Assembly (NCBI GenBank): GCA_942493055.1
Contig: OW818680.1
Span: 3,782,001 to 3,846,000 of the forward strand
DNA length: 64,000 nt
Reading direction: 5' to 3'
Source of the DNA: CAIZQW01 sp942493055
Lineage (GTDB): Bacteria; Verrucomicrobiota; Kiritimatiellia; RFP12; UBA1067
The position numbers and the translations under genes were made by a program. Shown one piece after another: positions 1 to 8,910 of the stretch. The notes under the pieces were generated by a model. It was not told the DNA's origin and made no database searches. It worked only from the letters and a program-made list of their open reading frames with translations. Numbering within the stretch: position 1 is the first letter of the stretch; each line of letters opens with the position of its first letter.

Positions 1-649
1 CGGCTGATCCGCCAGGGAGGATCTCACAGAAGGCCATAAAGAAAGCGGAGTCGTAAATGGACGGCAGCCACACCGTCGACCGATAGATTGTCTCATAAAG
101 CACGCCATTGACCGTCTCATTGTTGTATTCCGCAGTGGACTGAAACTCTGCAAACTCCCACGCGTTGGTCGAGTTCAGCACGCGCTTATACTTGATGAGC
201 GGTGTCGTATTCATGGACTCGGTATAGTAATGCCACAGGTAGTGCCCCGTGTGTTGCGTCCCGTTGGTCGTAAGTGTCCCGGCTACGCCAGGCTGGAAAA
301 AGGCGATCTCTGCAGCCGCGTTGGTAGAGACCTGCACGGCGCCCGAAAAGCTGATCGTGTGTCCTGTGATATACCCGAAGCCATAAGCGCCGGTCAGCAC
401 CTGGACAACGCCGTTTACAATGTTGCTCCCCTCCGTCATTGTCTCGGCGGCGATAGATACGGACTGCTCCACGACAGCGGCTTGCGCTTCAGCCCGGGCA
501 ATGTCTGTCAGACCTGCGGCATATCCGGGAGGCTGGATGTTCCCGTTCTGATCCACGCTGATCACCTGCCGGGACTGGCCGAAAGACACGCCGACGATAG
601 TGCAGACAACAAACAGGGCGATAATCAATATCCAAATGACGTGTTTCAT
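1..649 (-). CDS. Prophage tail/fibre-region protein, partial (C-terminus off window)
   Basis: An open leftward frame starts at an ATG at 649 and runs without a stop to the window edge (216 codons visible). The N-terminus (MKHVIWILIIALFVVCTIV) is a hydrophobic signal or anchor segment; the rest is rich in Thr, Asn, Ser and aromatic residues, like a fibre or adhesin. It is the last visible gene of the leftward structural arm and follows two other genes with hydrophobic N-termini. I do not recognise a family. A fibre or host-contact protein is inferred from position and composition only. Confidence 0.6.
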   Translation of the reverse strand, partial: MKHVIWILIIALFVVCTIVGVSFGQSRQVISVDQNGNIQPPGYAAGLTDIARAEAQAAVVEQSVSIAAETMTEGSNIVNGVVQVLTGAYGFGYITGHTISFSGAVQVSTNAAAEIAFFQPGVAGTLTTNGTQHTGHYLWHYYTESMNTTPLIKYKRVLNSTNAWEFAEFQSTAEYNNETVNGVLYETIYRSTVWLPSIYDSAFFMAFCEILPGGSA

Positions 650-657
650 TTATGACC

Positions 658-786
658 TCAAAGCGGGTTGTAGTACTGTCCCGTTCCGTCAGGGATCGGG
701 TAGGACTCGAAATTCTGATCTTTAACCAGCAAGCAATAGAGCCAGAGAGAAACGATAACGAAAATTGCAAAGAGTACTGCCTTCAT
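658..786 (-). CDS. Small membrane protein (42 aa) of prophage tail region
   Basis: This short leftward frame begins MKAVLFAIFVIVSLWLYCLL, a single membrane-spanning segment, followed by a short polar tail ending QYYNPL. It lies 7 bp from the end of the upstream 493-aa gene and 8 bp before the next start, so it sits in the same transcription unit. A longer in-frame start (to 882) would overlap the upstream gene heavily and lose the N-terminal hydrophobic start, so the short form is preferred. A small holin-like or anchoring role is possible, but nothing in the sequence decides it. Confidence 0.45.
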   Translation of the reverse strand: MKAVLFAIFVIVSLWLYCLLVKDQNFESYPIPDGTGQYYNPL

Positions 787-793
787 AAAGCCC

Positions 794-2275
794 TCAGTTT
801 GCCGGATAGTTTGTATAAGCCACGAGCCACATCCAGCCATTGGAATAGACTGAACGCCAGATGATGTTCGTGTAGCTGTCACGGTGCAGTTCCGTTTCGA
901 TGAGAGCCGTCCCGGGAATCGACACGCTCCCGTTTATCGTCACGGCGTTGTCGAGAGACCAATCTATCGCGATGCCAGCGGTCGGGAACTGTAGGTTCCG
1001 ATCCCCCCAGGCCATCGCGGTATGTTCGTCGGAATCCATCAAGGCGCGGTTAATCCAGTCAAGGGATTGAGAGTACCCGTAGACCGGATGATACGCAGTG
1101 AGAATACCGCCGTCCCAGTCCAAGGTGAGACGAGCACTTGAGTTATAGAGGTATCTGTTTTGCCAGTCTGCGGCGACAACAGAAGCGGAGTCGATGAGCG
1201 TCCGCGTCCTGGGGATAATGACCGTAGTCCCATCAGCCGCGGTTATCTTGTTCGTTACCGTGAGCGTGTTGAGCCGGACGTGCCGTGTCTCATTCGTGGA
1301 GACCAGGCCAGCCACCTCCGCTTGTGACGCGAGAGTCGCGATCAGGTTGGTGGTAGACCATGCGCGGATGAAGGCGTATCCTGTCGCGCCTGTTTCGGCG
1401 ACTGGATCTAGTACGAGTGCGTTTGTGGTTGGCAGCCAATCCCGCGTATAAAACCCTCCGGGCTTGTGATAGATGCCAGTCAGGTTGATACTCCAATACG
1501 TAAGGTACACTGGGTGGCCGAGCCAATAATAGCTGATGGTTCCCTCGAAGTATTGCTGGCCCCATGATGTGAAAAGATAGTTAGTCTGGGCAGTCGGAAA
1601 GGCGACCTCCATACCAAAGTCGGCGCTAAACGTCATCTCCCAAAAATTGCTGACAACATGCTTATTGCCCGCCCCGTCGAGGTACTCGCTTGGGGCCGAT
1701 GGATTGTATAAGGCAAACGTTTTGTTGGCCGCTACAAATGCTGTCGTGTTTGATTGAGCCTGGGCGACGGCGTTCGATACAGCGGAGGGGATGCCGGGGT
1801 CTGATTCGGCAAGCAGCCAGGGGGCGTTGGTGTAGGCCGTGCATGCGAAGTCGATCCGCGAGACAGGTAGTGGGATTGTATTGGGTGCGAAGCCCGGGGA
1901 CTTGCGCATTTTAATCGTGCCGAATGACCTGAAGCAAAGCCCGACTGAATTCGTGGACTCGACAAAGAAGGAATAGGAGGTCGCGCCGATATCCATCGAT
2001 GGCGTGAACAACACGGGCAGGTTAGTCGTGATCGCGCCGCTGAAGAAAAGGCCGCCCATGCCGTTGGTCTGGTAATGGAGCTGGTAGGCATCCGCGACAA
2101 ACGGCTCGCCGTATGCGGTGATCTCCGGATAGAACTCGATGGTCTCGCCCTGGAAGGCGAACACTTCTTCGGACACCGGGCGCGACACCTCGGCGACCCA
2201 GCGGTGCGGAACGGCCAGTGCCGATACCGCACAGAGCAGGAACACTGCCAGCAAAAATGATTTGTTAGGCTTCAA
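794..2275 (-). CDS. Fibre-like prophage protein with Sec signal peptide
   Basis: The 493-aa product starts with a clear Sec-type signal (MKPNKSFLLAVFLLCAVSALA). The remainder is beta-rich and Thr/Asn/aromatic-rich. Its last ~120 residues contain short repeats of hydrophobic-Asp-Trp type (LTLDWDGG, IAIDWSLDN) that look like fibre or receptor-binding modules. It overlaps the preceding 141-aa gene by 11 bp, so it belongs to the late operon. A signal peptide is unusual for a tail component; the protein may be exported during lysogeny or may be a fibre whose N-terminus is not processed. No family is recognised; fibre-like is inference from position and composition. Confidence 0.55.
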   Translation of the reverse strand: MKPNKSFLLAVFLLCAVSALAVPHRWVAEVSRPVSEEVFAFQGETIEFYPEITAYGEPFVADAYQLHYQTNGMGGLFFSGAITTNLPVLFTPSMDIGATSYSFFVESTNSVGLCFRSFGTIKMRKSPGFAPNTIPLPVSRIDFACTAYTNAPWLLAESDPGIPSAVSNAVAQAQSNTTAFVAANKTFALYNPSAPSEYLDGAGNKHVVSNFWEMTFSADFGMEVAFPTAQTNYLFTSWGQQYFEGTISYYWLGHPVYLTYWSINLTGIYHKPGGFYTRDWLPTTNALVLDPVAETGATGYAFIRAWSTTNLIATLASQAEVAGLVSTNETRHVRLNTLTVTNKITAADGTTVIIPRTRTLIDSASVVAADWQNRYLYNSSARLTLDWDGGILTAYHPVYGYSQSLDWINRALMDSDEHTAMAWGDRNLQFPTAGIAIDWSLDNAVTINGSVSIPGTALIETELHRDSYTNIIWRSVYSNGWMWLVAYTNYPAN

Positions 2276-2690
2276 TGATGGCCTCCACTTTACCGTAGGT
2301 GAATGTGTAATCGACCTGAACCGTTACGCCCCTCACCCGGGGAGCGCAGCGCGTTATGCCGCCAGTCAGTTTCGTGAGCGACGGGGCCCCAAGCTCGAGG
2401 ACGCTTTTGCCGTGCATGTCAATGACGTGCTGCGCCGCGAATGCACAGGCCAGAGCCGCGCTTGAAAACTGGCGGATGGCACCAAACGGAAAGCTTCCGA
2501 CACGGTTGCCACGGGTAATCACGTTGGCATATTCGGCCCGGATGGCAGGCGACACCTGGACAGTCAGCGTACACTCAAAGGCTGCTTCGTTTCCGAGCGG
2601 CCCCTGAGCGTAGTCCGCAGCAGGCTTTGCAGCGCCGTGAACCAATGTCACGGTCGATGTTCCTGCTGCGTTCTTTAGGATGATTGTCAT
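2265..2690 (-). CDS. Prophage tail-region protein (141 aa), unknown
   Basis: A soluble 141-aa protein with alternating hydrophobic strands (STVTLVHGAA, FECTLTVQV, VRGVTVQVDYTFTYG). It starts 1 nt inside the stop codon of the tail-tube candidate (TAATG overlap) and its own end overlaps the next gene by 11 bp, so translation is tightly coupled. Position directly after the tube gene would suit a tail assembly or small structural protein. It is too short to be a tape-measure protein, and none is visible in the window. Family not recognised. Confidence 0.5.
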   Translation of the reverse strand: MTIILKNAAGTSTVTLVHGAAKPAADYAQGPLGNEAAFECTLTVQVSPAIRAEYANVITRGNRVGSFPFGAIRQFSSAALACAFAAQHVIDMHGKSVLELGAPSLTKLTGGITRCAPRVRGVTVQVDYTFTYGKVEAIIEA

Positions 2691-3649
2691 TATGCTTCAG
2701 GTTCCGGTACGATTGTGACATCGAACAACTTGCCGAGCGTCGTGGACGGAGCCTCGCCGACAAAGGTTCGGCTCGCCTCGAACGTGATCTCCCCGGCGCG
2801 TGGCGCGTTCGGCGCATACGCGGCGGGAGCCGCTGAAAGCACGGCATCATACAGCGTCACTTCCAGACCGCCGGGAGCTGCCGCCGTGATGACGAGGTCT
2901 TTGCCCAGGCGCAGAGTCGTGCCGATTGCGATGCCTTCCGGACGGAGCGCGGTGAGCAGCTGCGAGGCAGTCCATGCAGACGGCTTGCAAGATGCTTTTA
3001 CGGAGACTCCGAGAATCTCGAAATCAACCGTGCCGATGCCGTCGACCGTGATCGGGTTGAGCTGGACAGTCGGCGTGATGCGCCAGCCCGTCTCCGTGAT
3101 GATGCTCAGGTTATTCCATGTCGCAGAGTACGGCAGCACGACATCATCATCCAGGAGCGGATACGCCCACGAAGCCGTATTGGGGATGGTGTAAAACGAT
3201 CCGGCTGTCTCGCGTGGGGTGTTATCCTTGATCACAGCCGAGAACGTCACGGGGCCGAAGGCGGTCGCGGACGGTGTCAAGGCGATGACGGGCATACCCG
3301 TGAGCGCGGCGTTCGTGAACTGGAGCTTGTCCCCCGCCTTGGCGTGGATCAGCAACGCCTTGTCCGCAGCCGGAAATACACGGGCACCCTGGGACGGGTC
3401 CTTGAAAATGCTCGGGAAGAAGATCGCGAGGATCTCGGCGGAGATGCGTCCGGTCGGATTCCACGTCACCTCTCCGACAGCATCCAGGATACGGGGAGCG
3501 CCCTCGCCGTGGGTGGCCGTCTTCGGACGGAACGTGGAAAGTTTGACATCGGCTGTGATCGCCTCCTGGGCGTGCAGCGTAACGCTGTCGTAGATTGCGC
3601 AGCCGGGGCCGCGGATGAGAGCTGCTCTTTGTACTGAGGGTGATGCCAT
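2690..3649 (-). CDS. Putative major tail (tube) protein
   Basis: A 319-aa protein without signal or membrane segment, predicted beta-rich, beginning MASPSVQRAALIRGPG. It follows the tail-completion candidate and precedes the fibre-like genes, the usual place of a tail tube gene in Mu-like and lambda-like clusters. Segments such as GEVTWNPTGRISAEIL and GTVDFEILGVSVKAS resemble the repeated strands of tube proteins. The upstream stretch has a GAAAGG-type ribosome-binding site before the ATG at 3649. The assignment rests on gene order and fold impression; a sheath or other tail structural protein cannot be excluded. Confidence 0.5.
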   Translation of the reverse strand: MASPSVQRAALIRGPGCAIYDSVTLHAQEAITADVKLSTFRPKTATHGEGAPRILDAVGEVTWNPTGRISAEILAIFFPSIFKDPSQGARVFPAADKALLIHAKAGDKLQFTNAALTGMPVIALTPSATAFGPVTFSAVIKDNTPRETAGSFYTIPNTASWAYPLLDDDVVLPYSATWNNLSIITETGWRITPTVQLNPITVDGIGTVDFEILGVSVKASCKPSAWTASQLLTALRPEGIAIGTTLRLGKDLVITAAAPGGLEVTLYDAVLSAAPAAYAPNAPRAGEITFEASRTFVGEAPSTTLGKLFDVTIVPEPEA

Positions 3650-3682
3650 GTTGGCCTTTCCGTCATCCCGTGATGACTCGTT

Positions 3683-4120
3683 TTACGTGTGCGCGATTTT
3701 GGTTGTGAAAATGGGTGTGTGTTTGACTAGGCCGCCTTTTGTATCGATCTCTTTTTCGCGGCGTGCGAAGACAAGCGTGGTGCCTGTATCAACAGAAAAC
3801 AGGTGAAGGGCTTTGATGCATGCCACAGCGACCTTGAGCGAGGGGATCAAGCGGCCTCCGGCTACGCGATTGATGGCGGGTATCTCGCCGCACTCGATCA
3901 TGACCTCCATCGATTCTGAAGGGGTCGGGTTGGCAGGGGATTCATTGCGTCCGTCTCCGGTACTGACCACGATGCAGAAACCGCCCGACTGTGCAAGGGC
4001 CTTGTTCACTTCGGTCGCGATGTTTTTTGCATCCTCCGGAATAATGGGGAATCCAGAGAGCAGGGGGAGCGACTGCAGCTTAGCGACAACGGCCTTTAAA
4101 AGCTCATCACTGTTAGCCAT
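3683..4120 (-). CDS. Putative tail completion/terminator protein
   Basis: A 145-aa soluble protein. Its N-terminal helix (DELLKAVVAKLQSLPLL) followed by strand-rich segments (GGFCIVVSTGDG, MEVMIECGEI) and a late helix is the general pattern of tail terminator or completion proteins of siphophage and Mu-like clusters. It lies 2 bp after the connector candidate and upstream of the tube candidate, where such a gene is expected. Function is inferred from order, size and pattern only. Confidence 0.4.
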   Translation of the reverse strand: MANSDELLKAVVAKLQSLPLLSGFPIIPEDAKNIATEVNKALAQSGGFCIVVSTGDGRNESPANPTPSESMEVMIECGEIPAINRVAGGRLIPSLKVAVACIKALHLFSVDTGTTLVFARREKEIDTKGGLVKHTPIFTTKIAHT

Positions 4121-4122
4121 GG

Positions 4123-4581
4123 TTACAGCCCTCTCATATCGTCTCGGCGCAACGGGGTTGATCTGGATGCCAGTTCCGCCGATGCCGCCTGAGTGTAATC
4201 GTCGGAGGCGACGCCGTCCGGTTTAGAAACTGCGAAAGACCCCGACGCGACATCGCGCAGTGTGCGCTCTGCCGCGTCGGAAGCTTTAATGCGTGTATCG
4301 TTGATGTCTATCACGATGCCGCCACTGCGGCTGTAAAGATCCACCACAAGAAGCGCGACCGCGATGTCGATCAGATTCTCGGGGATCGTGCCGGGCGTCG
4401 CGTCGATCTTATTCGACGAGTTGCCAGCCACGAAGCCGCGAATCTTTTCGGACACGTTAGACTTGGACTGGGCGATGATATCGCCCATGCCCTCATCCTC
4501 CGCCCGGGTGCGTATCCCGTTCAACTCGCCCGCTGAAATGCGGGTGAGCATATCGAGTTCTGTGATGGATCTCCATGCCAT
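4123..4581 (-). CDS. Gp36-like (DUF1320-type) head-tail connector
   Basis: A 152-aa mainly helical protein beginning MAWRSITELDMLTRISAGEL. A helical core (ENLIDIAVALLVVDLYSRSG) and the following R-I-K-x-S-D-A-A-E-R-T-L-R-D-V block resemble Mu gp36/DUF1320 and other head-tail adaptor proteins, which form the ring between portal and tail. It starts 14 bp after the major capsid gene, the standard place for this adaptor. Seen: size, helical pattern, position. Inferred: connector role. Confidence 0.5.
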   Translation of the reverse strand: MAWRSITELDMLTRISAGELNGIRTRAEDEGMGDIIAQSKSNVSEKIRGFVAGNSSNKIDATPGTIPENLIDIAVALLVVDLYSRSGGIVIDINDTRIKASDAAERTLRDVASGSFAVSKPDGVASDDYTQAASAELASRSTPLRRDDMRGL

Positions 4582-4595
4582 AGTGGTTACCTCGT

Positions 4596-5591
4596 CTAGG
4601 CTACGGTCAACTTCTTCGCACCGAGCGTGCTCGTGACAACCATGCGGTTGTAACGCTCCACGGTGATCTTCGCGAACTTGGGGTTCGTGCGGTCAACGTA
4701 GACGCGATACTGCTCGCCGCCTTCGCAGGGCGACCAGAACCGCTTCGTCGTGGAGGGGTCTTCTGGACCCACGCCAGCCTCTGCAAAGAAACCGATGACA
4801 TAGTTGCCGCCGATCTTGCCCTTCGCAGCACCGTCGATCTTGACGCGGTTGTTGATGACCATGCCCTGCTGGGCTCCGACATAGCCCGCGACCTCGTTGA
4901 CATCGCGGAGCATGAGGGACGCACGTGCGCCCGCCGTATCCTGGACGCGATAGGCGAGGTTGCGCTTGTTCCAGGTCTTACCCAGGAACGCGACACGGTT
5001 GGGGTTGAAGCCAAGGGCGTCGCCGCTGTCGTCGATCATGGTGATCAGGTCGTTATCCGGATCGCTCGCGCCGTCCCACACCTTGTTGGCGTTGGCTGCA
5101 CCTGCGACCAGGAGCATGATGGCCGAATACAGATCGTTCCGCTGGCAACGACGGAGCAGACGTTCCGTGTACAGTTGCTGCCAGTTCGGAATCGTGCGCA
5201 CCTCATCCATGTCCACGAACATGGTGAGACCTTTATTGACCGTTGACGAATCAACGATTGTCCCGCTGGCCTTGACCTGCTTGAAGTCAGCACCCGGGGC
5301 ACGGGCATCATCGGTGTCGATGAGGAAGTCAGCTTCAGTGTCATGCTTGTACCACTGGAACTTGTTGGCCACCTGGACACCCGGAAACAGGAACTCAAGG
5401 ATCTCGTCGATCTTCGACGGATCGCGCCAGCCCTGGGCGTATGCCGTAAGGGGGACGCTAAAGTTCGTGTTGTTAAACGAGTCAGCATTCGCGAGCGCGG
5501 TCAGGCCATTGGTCGGATTGCCGACCTGGCTGGCTGCGAGGAATGAACCGTCCGCCGCGATTGCGTGGACGAGCGGAATGAGGGATTTCAT
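4596..5591 (-). CDS. Major capsid protein (HK97-fold type)
   Basis: A 331-aa protein lying between a DUF2190-like decoration protein and the connector candidate. Features expected of HK97-fold capsid proteins are visible: a first-third E-loop-like stretch with charged and Gly residues, the segment VDMDEVRTIPNWQQLYTERL, a long central helix with RNDLYSAIMLLVAGAANA, and a C-terminal strand block (AKITVERYNRMVV). Length is typical for a mature capsid protein without fused scaffold, agreeing with a separate Mu I-like protease/scaffold gene upstream. A GAGAG-type ribosome-binding site precedes the ATG at 5591. Confidence 0.7.
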   Translation of the reverse strand: MKSLIPLVHAIAADGSFLAASQVGNPTNGLTALANADSFNNTNFSVPLTAYAQGWRDPSKIDEILEFLFPGVQVANKFQWYKHDTEADFLIDTDDARAPGADFKQVKASGTIVDSSTVNKGLTMFVDMDEVRTIPNWQQLYTERLLRRCQRNDLYSAIMLLVAGAANANKVWDGASDPDNDLITMIDDSGDALGFNPNRVAFLGKTWNKRNLAYRVQDTAGARASLMLRDVNEVAGYVGAQQGMVINNRVKIDGAAKGKIGGNYVIGFFAEAGVGPEDPSTTKRFWSPCEGGEQYRVYVDRTNPKFAKITVERYNRMVVTSTLGAKKLTVA

Positions 5592-5639
5592 TTTTTCTCT
5601 CTTTCGATTTTGATCGTTCAGCCTTGACGGCCGGAGCGA

Positions 5640-6062
5640 TTAGTTAACGGTTACGGCCTTGGGGTAGAACGATTCCACCTCGACCAGTTGATCATCAACG
5701 CCTGCTGTGATCGCACGCGCCGCAGCATAGTACGTCCCGGCTGGAGCCGCGGGAATCGTCTGAGCCTTGCCGTCTGCGGCCGGGCACAGTTCGTCACCTG
5801 CGGCGCAGGCACCGCTCATGCGGAGCAGTTTCGTTCCGGGGGCATTCACTCCCGAAGCGACGGTTACGACTTCCTCGGCTGCGTCGCAGTCATTCTGCCC
5901 GATGCCGATGGGCTTATCCGCAGCAGTCGCATGGATGACATGCGCTGCATCCGCGCCGATCTTCAGGAAGCGGTCAGACTTAACAACCGCACCTGCCAGA
6001 CGGGTGAAACGTCCGTTGCTGTGGACACCCGCCTCATTGATCATGGGAACCAGTTTTTTCAT
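5640..6062 (-). CDS. Capsid decoration/stabilisation protein (DUF2190-like)
   Basis: A 140-aa protein rich in Ala, Gly and Val, with repeated beta segments and a turn (HVIHATAADKPIGIGQND) like DUF2190 capsid-associated proteins that follow or precede capsid genes in Mu-like phages. The start at 6062 (MKKLVPMINEAG) is chosen because an AAGGA sequence lies 9 bp upstream; the alternative ATG at 6071 would abut that site. It sits between the protease/scaffold gene and the major capsid gene. Confidence 0.55.
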   Translation of the reverse strand: MKKLVPMINEAGVHSNGRFTRLAGAVVKSDRFLKIGADAAHVIHATAADKPIGIGQNDCDAAEEVVTVASGVNAPGTKLLRMSGACAAGDELCPAADGKAQTIPAAPAGTYYAAARAITAGVDDQLVEVESFYPKAVTVN

Positions 6063-6106
6063 TTGGTTCATTCCTTTTCTTGTTATGAGGGCTTGCGCCA
6101 CTCGGT

Positions 6107-7141
6107 TTAAGCCGTTGCGAAAAGCGCGGGTTGCGTACGCTGAACAAGCTCGAACGCCGCATTGTAAGAGATTCCGCTCTTCTGCATTTCCGCGTTGACT
6201 GCGGCTACGATCTGGCCGCGCTGCGAGGCGACGGTGGAGACGCGCGTTTTAGCGGCGTCGCTAACTTCGCTGGCAGTCTTCATCAGCGGAGGGAGGGAAT
6301 TGACTTCCTTCACCTTCGAGACGAAGTCGCCTGCGTTGATCATGTCTTCAACACGTGACGTGGCGTGATCCTGTAGGATTGCCCCACGCGCGATTGCCGC
6401 ATTGACGATGTGCGTCGCGAATTCCTTGCGGGTCGCAACTTCCTTGGCCTTTGCGGATTCGGCGTTAGCCGTAGCCGTCGAGGCTTCCTGTTTCGAGGAT
6501 GCCGCCGCGGCGATCAACCCCTTGACCTTCTCGACCACTTGGTCATCGGTCGTAATTGCCGGATCACCCAGCAGGGCGATGAGGCTTTCAAGCAGTGTCA
6601 TACCTGACTCCTGTTCGCCTCCGGTTGATGTGTCCGCGTTGACCATGGGAGGCATTGGCCAATTCGGTGTGTTGGACAGCCCGCAGGATTTCATCATGCG
6701 GGGGATATAGGTCGCAGAGCCGACGAGCTCATTGAGCAAATAGGGGGAGAAGAATTTATACGTCTTCGAGAGTACGAGCTTCGCGCCTTCGTCAGTCCAT
6801 TCCACGCGCAACTCGAGAGCTTCATCCGTGGCACGCAGTTCCTTGACCCAGCCGATTGCCGGCGGCTGGTTGCGCACCCACTGCATCTCCTCTGTCGGGT
6901 TTGAGAAAAAGTCCGGATGTCCCACATAAAACGGGAGGCCTGCAGCAAGCTTCGGATTGGTCGCCAGCTCGCCCTTGAACCACTCGATCAGCTCAAGCGC
7001 GATGGACTTGTCGAGCTTCTGAGTCCCGACGATGCCGTTGCGGTTATAGGGCACGTTGGCATACGGCAGCTTGATCCACTCAGGAACGGCGGTGCCTTCC
7101 GGGAGTGCTGCGGCGTTAAGCGTAGGAGCGAGCTTTTTCAT
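6107..7141 (-). CDS. Mu I-like prohead protease/scaffold
   Basis: A 344-aa protein matching the layout of Mu gpI. The N-terminal ~180 residues form a protease-like domain (GLPFYVGHPDFF, IGWVKELRATDEALELRVEWTDEGAKLV, YKFFSPYLL), followed by an Ala/Lys/Glu-rich helical region at about 215-290 typical of an internal scaffold. In Mu this protein processes the prohead and its C-terminal part is used as scaffold. It starts inside the portal stop codon (ATGA overlap at 7138-7141). The family assignment rests on sequence pattern and gene order. Confidence 0.7.
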   Translation of the reverse strand: MKKLAPTLNAAALPEGTAVPEWIKLPYANVPYNRNGIVGTQKLDKSIALELIEWFKGELATNPKLAAGLPFYVGHPDFFSNPTEEMQWVRNQPPAIGWVKELRATDEALELRVEWTDEGAKLVLSKTYKFFSPYLLNELVGSATYIPRMMKSCGLSNTPNWPMPPMVNADTSTGGEQESGMTLLESLIALLGDPAITTDDQVVEKVKGLIAAAASSKQEASTATANAESAKAKEVATRKEFATHIVNAAIARGAILQDHATSRVEDMINAGDFVSKVKEVNSLPPLMKTASEVSDAAKTRVSTVASQRGQIVAAVNAEMQKSGISYNAAFELVQRTQPALFATA

Positions 7142-8910
7142 TTCGTCTTGCCTTTGATGCCCGAGGCGAATGCCTGGGCGAGTTTCATTTCAATCGTTGA
7201 GGGGAGTATCCCTGCATCCGTGATCGCACGGAAGAGGGACGGCATCTCGTCGCGCAGCTTTGATAGCGCTTCCATCATCTGATCGTCCGGGAGGTCAAGC
7301 GCGGCCTGTATGCGGTCGCGCACGGGGGAGAGGTCTTTATCCAGCGCGGACAGCACGGCTGCAATCGAAGCATCCACCATCTGCTCCGTCTCGGCGTTTG
7401 GTGCCGGGACTGGCGGCTGCGCCGGAGGCTTGACCTGGGCGGCGGTCGGGATCATCATCTTGATACGGTCATCCGTCAGCATCGGGAAAGCGGCCTTGAT
7501 AATCGACGGCGCCACGGAGAGCGGGATCTCGCCGCTTGCGACCTTCGAGACGATCTCAACCAGGGACTGCACCTGTGCTCCGTTCATGGCTGTATCCGCG
7601 ACTGTTTCAGGTGCGGCCGCTCCCGCCACCGGAAGTCCGGGCGGCGTATCGGTCGGAAGCCCGGGCAGTGCATTCGGCTGCGCAGACGGCTGCGCAAGTT
7701 CGTCGCCCGCATCCGGTGTCGGGCGGCCATACTTTTCACGCAGGTAGTTTTTCGATATGCCCACGCCTCTATCGATCAGGAACGTATCAACCTTGAGATT
7801 GGATTCGGTCTGCTTGTCTGCCTGCTGCAGCCGGAAGTTCGCGAGCACCTGATCCGTGCCGAGCGTGTAGCGCAGCACGTACGGGACGATGCGCGTATTG
7901 ATCGCCTCCTCGCACATCATCACGTCATCCACCAGGAGGATATCGGTTTCGCCTTCCTGCATGTTCGAGCCCGTGCCCTGCCCTTGCGTGCTGGACATGC
8001 TGGACAGGTCGCCGCCGCGCCACAGGCCGGACATGCGGCGGTCACACCGTTCGATCAAGGGCGGGTAAGGAAGCTGACCCTTCGCGGAGATGTCAACCGG
8101 AGCGACCGTCGCATCCTGCCCGGTCAGCAATGCCCAGTCCTGGCCGAAAGACAGGAGCGAGTCGCGCAGGGAGTTCCAGTCATCGGAACCTTTCGGCGCG
8201 GTGGTCTTGCCATGAAGCCCGGGGATGGCGTAACGGTCGCAGTAGATCAGCCAGTCGCGGAGCGGCATGTGCTTGAAGAGGTACAATACCAGGGAGGCGA
8301 TGCCGAGCTTATCGTCGCAGCCTGTCACAAGCCAGCCGCCTTCGTCCAGATCGATGCCGTTGTATGCGCCTTCGCTGGGCAGGTACCGCATTTTGCCGGA
8401 GCGGCGTTCAAAGAACTGCAAGGGCATCTGACGGAACTCTGCGGACAGGCCGGACGCGGACGGCTTCCAGATGATCTCATGAACGCTGTGGCCGTAACCG
8501 ACTGCGAGCATCATCCCGCGGAGCAGCGCGGATACAGATCCGGACTTGTCGCTATCGAGCGCATCCGTGCAGCGGAGCGACTTGAAAAAGTATTGGAGGA
8601 TTTCTTTCTGGCGCTCGGCTTCCGGCGTATCATCCTCGCTCGTGATCTCCCAGGGGATCCGCGACACATCCTTGCGGCGTTTAGGTTCGACCGAGGAGAG
8701 CATGTCATCGCGCTCACGTGCATCATCCCATAGATTTGCAAACTGCATGGGCGAGCCTGCCTTGAGTTCGCGCAATGCAGCGGAGAGGGACACCGGAGTC
8801 ATGAACTCCAGGGGTGACCACTGGTTCATCATCGCCGCTGAGACACGCGACGCGGGAACCGAGCTTGCTCGCTTGATCGCCTTGATGGCGTTTGAAATAA
8901 TGCTGATCAT
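7138..8910 (-). CDS. DUF935 (Mu gp29-like) portal protein
   Basis: This 590-aa product reads MISIISNAIKAIKRA from the ATG at 8910, which overlaps the terminase stop as ATGA; a longer in-frame start at 8970 would extend deeply into the terminase gene and is not needed. The segments WEITSEDDTPEAERQKEIL, LRGMMLAVGYGHSVHEIIW, DRYAIPGLHGKT and LGTDQVLANFRLQQADKQTE are characteristic of the DUF935 portals of Mu-like phages, which form the dodecameric DNA channel of the head. The C-terminal ~180 residues are Pro/Ala-rich then helical (PDDQMMEALSKLRDEM). No separate Mu F-like head-morphogenesis gene follows; the next gene is the protease. Confidence 0.85.
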   Translation of the reverse strand: MISIISNAIKAIKRASSVPASRVSAAMMNQWSPLEFMTPVSLSAALRELKAGSPMQFANLWDDARERDDMLSSVEPKRRKDVSRIPWEITSEDDTPEAERQKEILQYFFKSLRCTDALDSDKSGSVSALLRGMMLAVGYGHSVHEIIWKPSASGLSAEFRQMPLQFFERRSGKMRYLPSEGAYNGIDLDEGGWLVTGCDDKLGIASLVLYLFKHMPLRDWLIYCDRYAIPGLHGKTTAPKGSDDWNSLRDSLLSFGQDWALLTGQDATVAPVDISAKGQLPYPPLIERCDRRMSGLWRGGDLSSMSSTQGQGTGSNMQEGETDILLVDDVMMCEEAINTRIVPYVLRYTLGTDQVLANFRLQQADKQTESNLKVDTFLIDRGVGISKNYLREKYGRPTPDAGDELAQPSAQPNALPGLPTDTPPGLPVAGAAAPETVADTAMNGAQVQSLVEIVSKVASGEIPLSVAPSIIKAAFPMLTDDRIKMMIPTAAQVKPPAQPPVPAPNAETEQMVDASIAAVLSALDKDLSPVRDRIQAALDLPDDQMMEALSKLRDEMPSLFRAITDAGILPSTIEMKLAQAFASGIKGKTK

